Assembly (NCBI RefSeq): GCF_021172145.1
Contig: NZ_CP089095.1
Location: forward strand, 2,046,001-2,110,000
Reading direction: 5' to 3'
DNA from: Flavobacterium cyclinae
GTDB lineage: Bacteria; Bacteroidota; Bacteroidia; Flavobacteriales; Flavobacteriaceae
Length of the DNA stretch: 64,000 nucleotides
Shown one piece after another: positions 10,813 through 18,774 of the stretch (position 1 is its first letter; each line of letters begins with the position of its first letter). The position numbers and the translations under genes were made by a program. The notes under the pieces are model-generated. The model was not told the origin of the DNA, ran no database searches, and saw only the letters and a program-made list of their open reading frames with translations.

Positions 10813-11630
10813 TTTTTACTTAAAATTTCAATTTCTACCCTACGATTTGCTGCTGCTTGTTCAGGTGTTGCTTCAGGAATTGGATATAAAGGTTGGGATA
10901 CACCAAATCCTTTTGTTTTAACCCGATGTTGCTGAATACCATTATAAACGAGAAAACGTTTAATTTGTTTTGCTCTATCGGTTGACAAATTTCGGTAATC
11001 TTTATCAATACAACAAATATGTCCTTGAATTTCAATTACTAAGTCTGGATTATTTTGCATAACAAACAACAAATCATACAATGTTCCTTGTGATTCGGGC
11101 ATTGTTGCGAAAGTGTTTTGATAGAAATTGATATTTTTTAACGTGATTTTTGTTCCAATTTTTGCCAACTTAACTTTTTCAGCTAAAGGAGCATCCTCAG
11201 GAATAATTACCTCTGGTTCTTCAACTTTAATTCCTAAAACTTCATTTTCCTTGTCTAAATCTTTTTCTAACAAATAATGAATGATTGCTTTTCTATTCTC
11301 GGCTTTATTTGTTGAAGTAGCTCCTTTTTCTCCAAGAGAAATACTTTTAAAATCGGGTCTTATGTTGACTTTATCTTTTACTTGATTAAAAATATGAGTC
11401 ACTCTTTTTTGAGATAAAGTATCATTATATCCCGTTGAACCTACCTCATCTGTAGAGCCAGTAATTGAAAGGATTTTTGAAGTTGTATTTTCGGCAATCC
11501 ATTTTTGAAGTTTAGTAGCTTCTGTTTTATTCAATTCGGATTTATTGTTGTCAAAATAAAAAGTAACTTGTTCTTGAGCAACTCCAATTTGAAACCAATA
11601 GAAAACTATAACGGAAAATAGATATTTCAT
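10809..11630 (-). CDS. Exported OmpA-like protein 1 (two OmpA domains)
   Basis: A 273-residue exported protein (signal peptide 1-18) with two OmpA-like peptidoglycan-binding folds. The first (about 20-110) has the TFYFDNNKSELN start and GSTDEVGSTGYNDTLSQKR; the second (about 160-273) has VIEIQGHICC and AKQIKRFLV...RVKTKGFGVSQPL with the RRVEIEI end. The paired Cys in GHICC replaces the usual helix residue and recurs in the two following paralogues. No outer-membrane barrel is present, so these are periplasmic or cell-wall attached. Coupled to the lipoprotein downstream by ATGA overlap. Confidence 0.85.
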   Translation of the reverse strand: MKYLFSVIVFYWFQIGVAQEQVTFYFDNNKSELNKTEATKLQKWIAENTTSKILSITGSTDEVGSTGYNDTLSQKRVTHIFNQVKDKVNIRPDFKSISLGEKGATSTNKAENRKAIIHYLLEKDLDKENEVLGIKVEEPEVIIPEDAPLAEKVKLAKIGTKITLKNINFYQNTFATMPESQGTLYDLLFVMQNNPDLVIEIQGHICCIDKDYRNLSTDRAKQIKRFLVYNGIQQHRVKTKGFGVSQPLYPIPEATPEQAAANRRVEIEILSKK

Positions 11631-11672
11631 TACTATACTTTTTTATGAATAAAACGAAAAATTGTGCCAAAT

Positions 11673-12560
11673 TTAATTCTCTAAAATAAGAATTTCTACT
11701 CTACGATTTTCGTTTCGTTCTTTTTCATTTTTTTCTGGAATTTTATGAATTGGTTGCGAACTTCCAAAACTTTTATAAAGCAACCTAGAATCATCTATAT
11801 CATTTGCAACCAAGTAATTATGTACCGCAATTGCACGAATTAACGCAATATCTTCTGGATCTTCACCTAATTGACAACAAATATGACCTTGAATTTCAAT
11901 CTTAGCTTTTGGGTTACTAACCATAAAATCTAAAAGCTCTTCCATAACTGGCAGTGACTCAGGAACAAAAATTCCGGAACGATCATAAAAATATAAGTTC
12001 TTCATAACCAATTTATCACCAACTTTAGCATTTGCATAGCGATTAGGAATAGCTTCTAGATGAATTAATTCCTCTGGATCTACGGGCTGAAATTCTTTAT
12101 TAATTTTATTAACAGGAATTGGTTCGTCTGATATTTTTTGACCTGTATAAACCTCAGGATCATCATATACTACCTTTTCTTCTTTTTTTATTTTTTCTGG
12201 AAAAACATTGTAAAAAACATCAACTCTTCTGTTATGACGACGTTCTTTTCTAGTTTGAACTCGTTCACCATAACCATTAATTTTTAAATCAGAAGTAAAA
12301 AAAATCGAGTTCTTTAATTTTAGTTGCTCATGAACCGTATGAATTCGTTTGTAAGCCAAGGTATCATTGTATTCATAAGTTCCATACCAATCACAATACC
12401 CGTTAATTACTAGAATTTCGCGAGTTTCATCTTTGTTTAACCAAGACAAAAACAATTCGTTTTGTTTAGGATTAAACGTATCTTGATCGAAATCAAAATA
12501 AAAACTAGCTTTTTCTTGTGCTGAAAGTAGTAGTCCAAACAGCAGTAATAGGTATTTCAT
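11673..12560 (-). CDS. Exported OmpA-like protein 2
   Basis: Paralogue of its neighbours, 295 residues: signal peptide (1-16, ending LLSAQE), N-terminal OmpA-like half with SFYFDFDQDTFN and NGYCDWYGTYEYNDTLAYKR, a variable acidic linker (about 130-180), and C-terminal OmpA domain with KIEIQGHICCQLGEDPEDIA, SFGSSQPIHKIPE and ENRRVEI. Closest to the gene at 12684, sharing LYFYDRSGIFVPES. Probably binds peptidoglycan; no enzyme motif seen. Confidence 0.85.
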   Translation of the reverse strand: MKYLLLLFGLLLSAQEKASFYFDFDQDTFNPKQNELFLSWLNKDETREILVINGYCDWYGTYEYNDTLAYKRIHTVHEQLKLKNSIFFTSDLKINGYGERVQTRKERRHNRRVDVFYNVFPEKIKKEEKVVYDDPEVYTGQKISDEPIPVNKINKEFQPVDPEELIHLEAIPNRYANAKVGDKLVMKNLYFYDRSGIFVPESLPVMEELLDFMVSNPKAKIEIQGHICCQLGEDPEDIALIRAIAVHNYLVANDIDDSRLLYKSFGSSQPIHKIPEKNEKERNENRRVEILILEN

Positions 12561-12683
12561 TTTAGGGTATTTAATGTAACGAATATAAAAAAATAAAAAG
12601 GATATAAAAAACTAATTTATCAAAAAGAACTAACCACAAGTAGTAAACTTATCATTTTCAATAAATTAATAAAAAGACGAAAA

Positions 12684-13475
12684 TTAATTAGCTACAATTT
12701 GAATTTCTACCCTTCTATTTTCATTTCTTTCATTTTCGTTATTTTCTGGAATTGTGTGAATTGGGCGGGTACTCCCAAAACTTTTATAACTCAGCCTATT
12801 TTTTGAAATTCCATTATTATAAAGGTAATTGTAAACAGCAAGCGCTCTTACTTTAGCAGTATCTTCAACATCGGTACCCATTTGACAACAAATATGACCT
12901 TGAATTTCGATTTTAAGATTCGGGTTAGATTTCATAATTTGGAGTAATTCCTCTAAAACTGGTCGCGATTCAGGAACAAAAATCCCAGAACGATTGTAGA
13001 AATGTAAATTTTTCAAAATTAACTTATCGCCTACTTTTACTGTTGTAACTTGGGAAGATAAATTATTATTCTTATTATTTTCAATAGTGTCGTCCTTATC
13101 TAATATTTCATCTAATTGTATTTCTTCATAGTAAATCTCAACTTTACGATTCAATTTTAAATCGTGATTTTGTTCGAAATTTTCGCCTTTACTAATAATT
13201 TCAATTTGCTTTTGGTCAGCAACTTTTTCGATAATATTTGATACAAATTTAGCTCTGTTGTATGCCAACGTATCGTTATAACCATTTGAAGCACGATAAT
13301 CGCAATAGCCTATAAGTTTTATGAATTTGACTTTTTTATTTCTAAAGAAATCATCAAAACGAATCAGTTCCTTTAGTTTTAATTGATCAGAATCAGTATC
13401 AAAATAAACCGTGAATTTAGATTGTCCAAAAGAAATCGAACTAAAAAGAAGTAAAAGGAATAAATATTTTCTCAT
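12684..13475 (-). CDS. Exported OmpA-like protein 3
   Basis: Third tandem copy, 263 residues: signal peptide (1-17, ending SISFGQS), first half FTVYFDTDSDQLKLKE and GYCDYRASNGYNDTLAYNRAK, shorter linker, second half with HFYNRSGIFVPESRPVLEELL, KIEIQGHICCQMGTDVEDTA and SFGSTRPIHTIPENNE. Genes 2 and 3 are clearly closer to each other than to gene 1, so they look like the most recent duplication. Roles are inferred only from the OmpA fold. Confidence 0.85.
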   Translation of the reverse strand: MRKYLFLLLLFSSISFGQSKFTVYFDTDSDQLKLKELIRFDDFFRNKKVKFIKLIGYCDYRASNGYNDTLAYNRAKFVSNIIEKVADQKQIEIISKGENFEQNHDLKLNRKVEIYYEEIQLDEILDKDDTIENNKNNNLSSQVTTVKVGDKLILKNLHFYNRSGIFVPESRPVLEELLQIMKSNPNLKIEIQGHICCQMGTDVEDTAKVRALAVYNYLYNNGISKNRLSYKSFGSTRPIHTIPENNENERNENRRVEIQIVAN

Positions 13476-13501
13476 TATTTTATTATTTATGCCGAAAATA
13501 G

Positions 13502-13530
13502 AAAAACCTGTCCAAATGAACAGGTTTTTT
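13502..13530 (-). terminator. Terminator after glnN
   Basis: Hairpin AAAAACCTGT (502-511) / ACAGGTTTTT (520-529) with an 8-nt loop just downstream of the glutamine synthetase stop on the minus strand; T run on that strand. Confidence 0.8.
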
Positions 13531-13551
13531 ATGAATTATTTTGTTTGAAAA

Positions 13552-15738
13552 TTATTTCGTGAACAATAACTCTCTGTATTTTGTTAATGTCCAAAGTTCG
13601 TCGTCTACTAATAACTCTAATTTATCAGCATGGTAACGAATTTCTTCGAAGTAAGGTTTTACTTTATCACAGTAAGCTTCAGCCATTTTTTCAGTACTAG
13701 TTAAAGCATTTGCTTTTTTACGCTCTTCTGTCATTTTCTCTACTTTCGTATTGATTCCTTCAATGTGCTCAGAAATTTCTTTAATTAATGAAATTTGTTC
13801 TTTGGCTACTTTTTCGAAATCTTTTCCAAAAATTTCTTTTAGACCTTTAACGTTTTCAATTAAAACATTTTGATATTTAATAGCTGTAGGAACTACATGA
13901 TTACGAGCAATATCACCTAAAACACGTCCTTCAATTTGGATTTTTTTCATGTATTCTTCCAATTCGATTTCGTAACGCGCTTCAACCTCAACATGGTTCA
14001 TTACACCCATTTCTTCAAAAAGAGCAATTGTTTTTTTAGAAACTTTAGCTTTTAAAGCTTGAGGAGTTGTTTTGTGATTACTTAATCCACGTTTTTTAGC
14101 TTCTTTTTCCCAAGCATCGCTATAACCATCACCTTCAAAAAGAATAGCTTTAGTTTGCTTGATATATTCTCTTAATACATTAAAGATAGCTTCGTCTTTC
14201 TTTAAATCTTTTTTCTCGATTAACGCATCAACTTCAGCTTTGAAATCTTTTAATTGTTTTGCAACAATAGTATTTAAAGTTGTCATTGAAACCGCACAGT
14301 TTGCAGAAGAACCAACAGCTCTAAACTCGAATTTATTTCCTGTGAAAGCAAATGGAGATGTTCTGTTTCTGTCTGTATTATCTAATAAAACGTCTGGTAA
14401 TTTACCTACTACGTTTAATTTTAAATCCGTTTTTTCTTCTGGAGATAATTTTCCTTTAGAAACACCTTCTAACTCCGCTAATACTTTAGTTAATTGTTGT
14501 CCAATGAAAACAGAAATAATTGCTGGTGGCGCTTCGTTAGCTCCTAAGCGGTGATCGTTACTAGCCGATGCAATTGACGCTCTTAATAACTCTTCATTAT
14601 CATGTACCGCTTTAATAGTATTAATAAAGAACGTTAAAAATTGTAAGTTGCTCATTGGCGTTTTTCCTGGAGATAATAAGTTAATTCCAGTATCTGTTGC
14701 TAATGACCAGTTATTATGTTTTCCAGAACCATTAACTCCTTTAAAAGGTTTTTCATGGAATAATACTTTAAAATCATGACGTTCAGCCACTTTTTGCATT
14801 ACATCCATTAATAATGAGTTGTGATCAACTGCTAAATTAATTTCTTCAAAAATTGGTGCTAACTCAAACTGATTTGGCGCAACCTCATTGTGACGTGTTT
14901 TTACTGGTATTCCTAATAACATACACTCGTTTTCTAAATCACGCATATATGTTAAAACTCGTGTAGGAATTGAACCAAAATAATGGTCGTCTAATTGTTG
15001 TCCTTTAGCAGCCGTGTGTCCTAATAAAGTTCTACCTGTAGCTAATAAATCAGGTCTTGAATTAGCTAAAGCAGTATCTACTAAGAAATATTCTTGCTCC
15101 CAACCTAATGTAGGAGTAACTCTTTTTACGTTTTTGTCGAAGTATTTTGCAACTTCAATAGCAGCAGCATCCACCGCTTGTAAAGCTCTTAACAAAGGTG
15201 TTTTGTTATCTAAAGCTTCACCTGTATACGATACAAACACTGTAGGAATACATAATGTAGTTCCAAAAATGAATGCTGGAGATGTTGGATCCCAAGCAGT
15301 ATATCCTCTTGCTTCAAAAGTATTACGGATTCCACCATTTGGAAAAGAAGAAGCATCTGGTTCTTGTTGTACTAATTGACTTCCTCCAAATTTCTCAACT
15401 GGATCACTTCCATCAGGAAAAGTTTCAAAAAAAGCATCGTGCTTCTCTGCAGTAGTTCCTGTTAATGGCTGAAACCAGTGCGTATAATGTGTTACACCTT
15501 TAGATAATGCCCATTCTTTCATACCTAAAGCAATGTAGTCGGCAATTTTTCTATCTATTTTAACGCCTTCTGCAGCAGCCTTAACCGCTTTGTAAGCTTC
15601 AGGAGTTAAAAATTGTCGCATAGCTTTGTCACCAAAGACATTACTACCAAAAATAACTGATTTTCTATCCAATTCTTCTACTTGAACTGGTTTTCTGTCT
15701 GTTGCTTTTCTTAAAGCCTGAAAACGGAATGTTGACAT
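13552..15738 (-). CDS. glnN: Glutamine synthetase type III
   Basis: Assimilates ammonium into glutamine with ATP. The 728-residue length, the N-terminal extension (RKSVIFGSNVFGD) and motifs QEYFLVD, ETRHNEVAPNQFELAP-like KTRHNEVAPNQFELAP, and FKGVNGSGKHNNWSL identify the large GSIII class common in Bacteroidota, not the ~470-residue GSI. ATG at 15738 follows a leader with ACAACACATCTT on the coding strand. A terminator follows the stop and the upstream gene is divergent, so this is a single-gene unit. Confidence 0.95.
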   Translation of the reverse strand: MSTFRFQALRKATDRKPVQVEELDRKSVIFGSNVFGDKAMRQFLTPEAYKAVKAAAEGVKIDRKIADYIALGMKEWALSKGVTHYTHWFQPLTGTTAEKHDAFFETFPDGSDPVEKFGGSQLVQQEPDASSFPNGGIRNTFEARGYTAWDPTSPAFIFGTTLCIPTVFVSYTGEALDNKTPLLRALQAVDAAAIEVAKYFDKNVKRVTPTLGWEQEYFLVDTALANSRPDLLATGRTLLGHTAAKGQQLDDHYFGSIPTRVLTYMRDLENECMLLGIPVKTRHNEVAPNQFELAPIFEEINLAVDHNSLLMDVMQKVAERHDFKVLFHEKPFKGVNGSGKHNNWSLATDTGINLLSPGKTPMSNLQFLTFFINTIKAVHDNEELLRASIASASNDHRLGANEAPPAIISVFIGQQLTKVLAELEGVSKGKLSPEEKTDLKLNVVGKLPDVLLDNTDRNRTSPFAFTGNKFEFRAVGSSANCAVSMTTLNTIVAKQLKDFKAEVDALIEKKDLKKDEAIFNVLREYIKQTKAILFEGDGYSDAWEKEAKKRGLSNHKTTPQALKAKVSKKTIALFEEMGVMNHVEVEARYEIELEEYMKKIQIEGRVLGDIARNHVVPTAIKYQNVLIENVKGLKEIFGKDFEKVAKEQISLIKEISEHIEGINTKVEKMTEERKKANALTSTEKMAEAYCDKVKPYFEEIRYHADKLELLVDDELWTLTKYRELLFTK

Positions 15739-15861
15739 AAGATGTGTTGTTTTTATTGTTAAACCCTTGAAAAGTTATGCAAATATATGATTTTTTTGAT
15801 TTATTTACAAAAACACCCTATTTTTTTAGGGGTTAATTATCAAATTTGTTATTTTTACATC

Positions 15862-16425
15862 ATGAAAACATTAAATTTACATATGATAATGCTTGGCTGT
15901 ACCCCAAAAGGCAGGTTTACAGAACAACACGATATTTTTTTTGGAATAGGTTCAAGCGTAAAAGAATTAATTCCAGACATGAATGCTTTTTGGCCAGAAG
16001 CAAAAGGAAGAATCCATATAGATGCTTGGCAAAAAGTAACTTTTGTTGATGGATTTTCTATTGAAGTTATTGCAAAAGATGAAAAACAAGAACAAGAAGA
16101 ACAATTGTTCTTTTTGAATTTAGGTGGCTATAAAGAAGGTGATTTTGAAGAATACCATTACAAAATTTTAGTTGTTGCTAAAACAAAAGCCGAAGCCATT
16201 AAAAAAGCCAAACAAACTACATTTTACAAACATTACGGATTTAAAGGAGCCGAATCGCACATTGATGACAAATATGGCGTTGATGTAGATGACATTCATA
16301 ATATAGAAGAAATTCTTTCGGAGAAATTCAAATCGCAATACCGTTTAAAAATAACAAAAGCCAACGCGGTTTTAGAAGATGAAAAACACATTGGCTATTT
16401 AAAAATTGATAAAGTATCCGTATAA
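15862..16425 (+). CDS. DUF1543 domain protein
   Basis: Protein of 187 residues from ATG 15862 (MKTLNLHMIMLGCTPKGRFTEQHD); the open frame reaches back to 15787, but those residues lie in a leader-like AT-rich tract. The LGCxPKGRxxEQHDxFFGIG opening and two repeated LNLGGYKEG/ YKILVVAKTKAEAIKKAK segments are the DUF1543 pattern. Cytosolic, function unknown. Divergent from glnN, ends at a shared bidirectional terminator. Confidence 0.85.
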   Translation: MKTLNLHMIMLGCTPKGRFTEQHDIFFGIGSSVKELIPDMNAFWPEAKGRIHIDAWQKVTFVDGFSIEVIAKDEKQEQEEQLFFLNLGGYKEGDFEEYHYKILVVAKTKAEAIKKAKQTTFYKHYGFKGAESHIDDKYGVDVDDIHNIEEILSEKFKSQYRLKITKANAVLEDEKHIGYLKIDKVSV

Positions 16426-16427
16426 AA

Positions 16428-16454
16428 AAAGAGCTATCATGATGATAGCTCTTT
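16428..16454. terminator. Bidirectional terminator
   Basis: Inverted repeat with 13-base arms (428-440 and 442-454; AAAGAGCTATCAT), A run on the left and T run on the right, between two convergent genes. Confidence 0.85.
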
Positions 16455-16458
16455 GTAT

Positions 16459-16977
16459 TTAAAGACTTTTTATATTATTAGGATTGATTCCGTAAGCTTG
16501 AATTACCGCATCATAATCATTTAAATCTACTTGCGTAGCACTTCTATTAGAAAAATAACCTGGGACAATTACAATTCTGAAAGTTTGATTGTAAATAAAC
16601 TCAGGAGTTTCTGCCAAATTATAAGTACCACCTGCATAAATAGTAAAATCCTCTCTACTAAAATCATAATCATAATCTAATTCATCACCACCACTTAAAT
16701 ATATAGTTCTAGGAATTAATTGCCAAACTGGAGTATTTGAATCAATTAAATCAGACATTCTATAAATTAAAATATTATCTGAAGCATAAATTTGAGGATT
16801 TAAAGTTCTGTAAATAAAATATCCTCCTGTTGAACTATTATAACTAAAATTTACATTTCTTAATTCAAAAACCTCAGCTATAGTATCATTATCAACATGA
16901 TCGTGTTCCTCATTAATTGTACAACTTTGTAGTGTTATCATCCCGATAAAAGCTATCAATAAAGTAATCTTCTTCAT
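16459..16977 (-). CDS. Lipoprotein of unknown function
   Basis: 172 residues, signal peptide with lipobox LQSC (C19). Mature part is acidic and Tyr-rich (VNFSYNSSTGGYFIYRTLNP, GGDELDYDYDFSRED). I do not recognise a family; the strand-rich pattern suggests a beta-sandwich surface lipoprotein. Convergent with the DUF1543 gene and divergent from the next small gene. Confidence 0.75.
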   Translation of the reverse strand: MKKITLLIAFIGMITLQSCTINEEHDHVDNDTIAEVFELRNVNFSYNSSTGGYFIYRTLNPQIYASDNILIYRMSDLIDSNTPVWQLIPRTIYLSGGDELDYDYDFSREDFTIYAGGTYNLAETPEFIYNQTFRIVIVPGYFSNRSATQVDLNDYDAVIQAYGINPNNIKSL

Positions 16978-17054
16978 AATATTTTAATTTTTAAGTTATT
17001 TCTTATGTAAATATAACCAATTGTTGTGCCAAACTTTATAATATTTATTTTTTG

Positions 17055-17062
17055 TACATTTG
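17055..17062 (+). promoter_or_regulatory. -7 box for the small basic protein gene
   Basis: TACATTTG fits the Bacteroidota -7 consensus TAnnTTTG and lies 24 nt before the ATG at 17086. No clear -33 TTG is seen at the usual spacing. Confidence 0.5.
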
Positions 17063-17085
17063 AAACGCTTAAAAAGTCCATAAAA

Positions 17086-17226
17086 ATGGGGAGAAATAAT
17101 CCAAAAAACATCAAAGCGCACAACAACAAATTGCACAAAGAGCAAGCAAAAGAAAAAGCGAAAAAGAATGCTCGTGCCGAAAAATTAAAAGAAATCGCTA
17201 GAAAATTTAACGAATCTAAATCGTAA
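17086..17226 (+). CDS. Small basic protein, 46 residues
   Basis: Translation from ATG 17086 gives MGRNNPKNIKAHNNKLHKEQ and continues as a Lys/Ala/Glu-rich helix to KFNESKS. About a third of residues are Lys or Arg. No domain is known to me; the composition fits a nucleic-acid- or ribosome-associated peptide. It has a good -7 box and is 3 nt from the YchJ-like gene, so the two are co-transcribed. Upstream in-frame codons to 17026 would cross the promoter and are rejected. Confidence 0.65.
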   Translation: MGRNNPKNIKAHNNKLHKEQAKEKAKKNARAEKLKEIARKFNESKS

Positions 17227-17229
17227 TTT

Positions 17230-17601
17230 ATGTCGAATTGTTATTGCGGAAATTCAATTTCATTTAATGATTGTTGTGAACCTTATATTAAAGGGATAAA
17301 AAAAGCACCAACAGCAGAAACTTTAATGCGTTCTCGTTACAGCGCTTTTGCAACAGGTGCTGCAGATTATTTGGTAAACACAACTCATATTTCTAAAAGA
17401 CGCTTCCACAACAAAAAAGATATATTAACCTGGAGTCAGGCAAATAAATGGTTAAAATTAGAAGTTTTAGCTTCAACTGAAACCACGGTAACCTTCAAAG
17501 CTTATTATTTAGACGAAAATTTAAAAGCACAAGTGCATTACGAACACTCAACATTTAAATTAGAAGATGGGAAATGGTTTTATGTAGATGGAGAATATTA
17601 G
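17230..17601 (+). CDS. YchJ/UPF0225 family protein
   Basis: 123 residues with an N-terminal SEC-C-like metal-binding knuckle (C4, C6, then CC at 15-16) and the family phrase AETLMRSRYSAFATG, followed by an NTF2-like fold (YLVNTTH...WLKLEVL...FKLEDGKWFYVDGE). The role of YchJ proteins is not established. The stop overlaps the convergent GyrI-like gene by 4 nt. Confidence 0.88.
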   Translation: MSNCYCGNSISFNDCCEPYIKGIKKAPTAETLMRSRYSAFATGAADYLVNTTHISKRRFHNKKDILTWSQANKWLKLEVLASTETTVTFKAYYLDENLKAQVHYEHSTFKLEDGKWFYVDGEY

Positions 17602-18074
17602 ATTTTTTTCTTAATTGGAATCCAAATTTCCTCTTCCGAATCAGGACTATCGTTTTTATACATCTCACCCAAAATTTCAAAATGAGGTCGATTATCTAAT
17701 TCATATTCCGAATTAGGCAACCAAATACCGAAAATATAACTAAAGGTTTCTCTAGCTTTTACTGCATCACCAACGTGATTAAAAACTGCATACAAACCTT
17801 CTTCTACTATTAATTTTTGCATTCCTTCAGGAATAAAATCAAAATCTGTTACAGGAACTACAGCCCATTTCACAAATTCGGTTTGTGGATTGAAATCAAA
17901 ATTTTCGGGATTGATTTGAATGTTGAATAAATCTTTACCTATCGTATTTCGAATTTCATTTCTTCTAGGCATAAATTCCCCCCATAATTCCCCTATTCGA
18001 TAATCTGAATACGAAAATTGACTATTTATTCCGATGAATTTTGTAGTTGGAAAGGTTTTTATTGTTGGCTTCAT
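17598..18074 (-). CDS. GyrI-like / effector-binding domain protein
   Basis: 158 residues forming a single GyrI-like (AraC effector-binding, SOUL-type) domain: FIGINSQFSYSDYRIGELWGEFMPRR near the start and KETFSYIFGIWLPNSEYEL-like REtFSYIFGIWLPNSEYE, then FEILGE and EEIWIPIKK. Such free domains bind small hydrophobic ligands or, in E. coli, gyrase. No DNA-binding domain is attached. The ATG overlaps the end of the RAYT gene by 4 nt, an unexpected coupling with a transposase-like gene. Confidence 0.8.
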   Translation of the reverse strand: MKPTIKTFPTTKFIGINSQFSYSDYRIGELWGEFMPRRNEIRNTIGKDLFNIQINPENFDFNPQTEFVKWAVVPVTDFDFIPEGMQKLIVEEGLYAVFNHVGDAVKARETFSYIFGIWLPNSEYELDNRPHFEILGEMYKNDSPDSEEEIWIPIKKKI

Positions 18075-18637
18075 AAATTATAAAATGTATCTTCTTTCCA
18101 TTTTAACGGATTTTGTTCGATATAATTTTGAATGGTATTAAATGATTTCGAATTCCGAAAAATATGATCGTGAAATCGGGTTTGCCAGGCGAAATTAGGG
18201 TTGATTTGACGTGACATTTTGGTCACAATTGATTTATATGAACCTACAATCGATGAAATGGTATTTTTTCCCTGATTTTGAAAACGGGATGAACCAATAA
18301 TTGAATTGGTATGAATTGTAGAGACAAGGCATTGCCTTGTCTCTACAAATGATTCATCATTCGTTTTATCAATAATCAAAATCCCATGAACATGATTTGG
18401 CATCACCACAAAATTTCCTAATTCTACCATTGAAAAATGATTGGGTATTTCATACCAAAATTTTTCTGCCAATTTTCCTATTTCGGATAATTGCATTTCT
18501 TGATTTTTAATATGACCAAAAAAATGATGTCGATTTTGCGTACAAATGGTGATAAAATAGGCACCATTATTGGAATAATCCCACGTTTGTAGACGCGCAG
18601 AGGAAATGCGGTATTTGTTTTTAAATTTATTTTGCAT
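18071..18637 (-). CDS. REP-associated tyrosine transposase (RAYT)
   Basis: 188-residue Y1 transposase-like protein of the IS200/IS605 superfamily. The HUH metal site is MPNHVHGILII (H82, H84) and the catalytic Tyr is Y172 in NYIEQNPLKW. The N-terminus SSARLQTWDYSNNGAYFITICTQNR is typical of RAYTs, which are single-copy domesticated enzymes acting on REP hairpins. A perfect GTAG palindrome lies inside the gene (18316-18348), encoding residues about 97-107 without breaking frame, and another lies before the gene at 18729. No IS200 ends are seen, so this is not a mobile IS. Confidence 0.88.
   Translation of the reverse strand: MQNKFKNKYRISSARLQTWDYSNNGAYFITICTQNRHHFFGHIKNQEMQLSEIGKLAEKFWYEIPNHFSMVELGNFVVMPNHVHGILIIDKTNDESFVETRQCLVSTIHTNSIIGSSRFQNQGKNTISSIVGSYKSIVTKMSRQINPNFAWQTRFHDHIFRNSKSFNTIQNYIEQNPLKWKEDTFYNL
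18316..18348 (+). repeat. REP-like palindrome inside the RAYT gene
   Basis: Arms of 16 nt (18316-18331 / 18333-18348) with one central base; foot TTGTAGAGACAAGGCA. GTAG (18318-18321) stands at the 5' edge, the tetranucleotide used by REP/RAYT systems. Followed by AATGATT, as is the element at 18729. Confidence 0.75.
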
Positions 18638-18728
18638 GGCGTGTAATGTTATATCGAATTACGAAATAATTAAAATATTTTGGGAATTGGAAATAATTTT
18701 GATTTTTTTTGAATTCATTCAAAAAAAA

Positions 18729-18757
18729 AGAGACGCGATAAATCGCGTCTCTACAAA
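18729..18757 (-). repeat. REP-like palindrome upstream of the RAYT gene
   Basis: Arms AGAGACGCGAT (729-739) / ATCGCGTCTCT (742-752), then ACAAATGATT. Read on the minus strand it starts CATTTGTAGAGAC, with GTAG at the foot. It shares the foot with the element at 18316 but has a different stem tip. It lies just after the stop of the mutase gene and may also end its transcript. Confidence 0.7.
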
Positions 18758-18774
18758 TGATTATAATTGAAATA

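Noticed and set aside
14159-14554. 131-codon plus-strand frame inside glutamine synthetase
   Set aside because: Shadow of glnN, with no promoter or known domain.
18071-18637. A complete IS200-type element
   Set aside because: No left or right IS ends were seen, only REP-like palindromes. RAYT is the better name.
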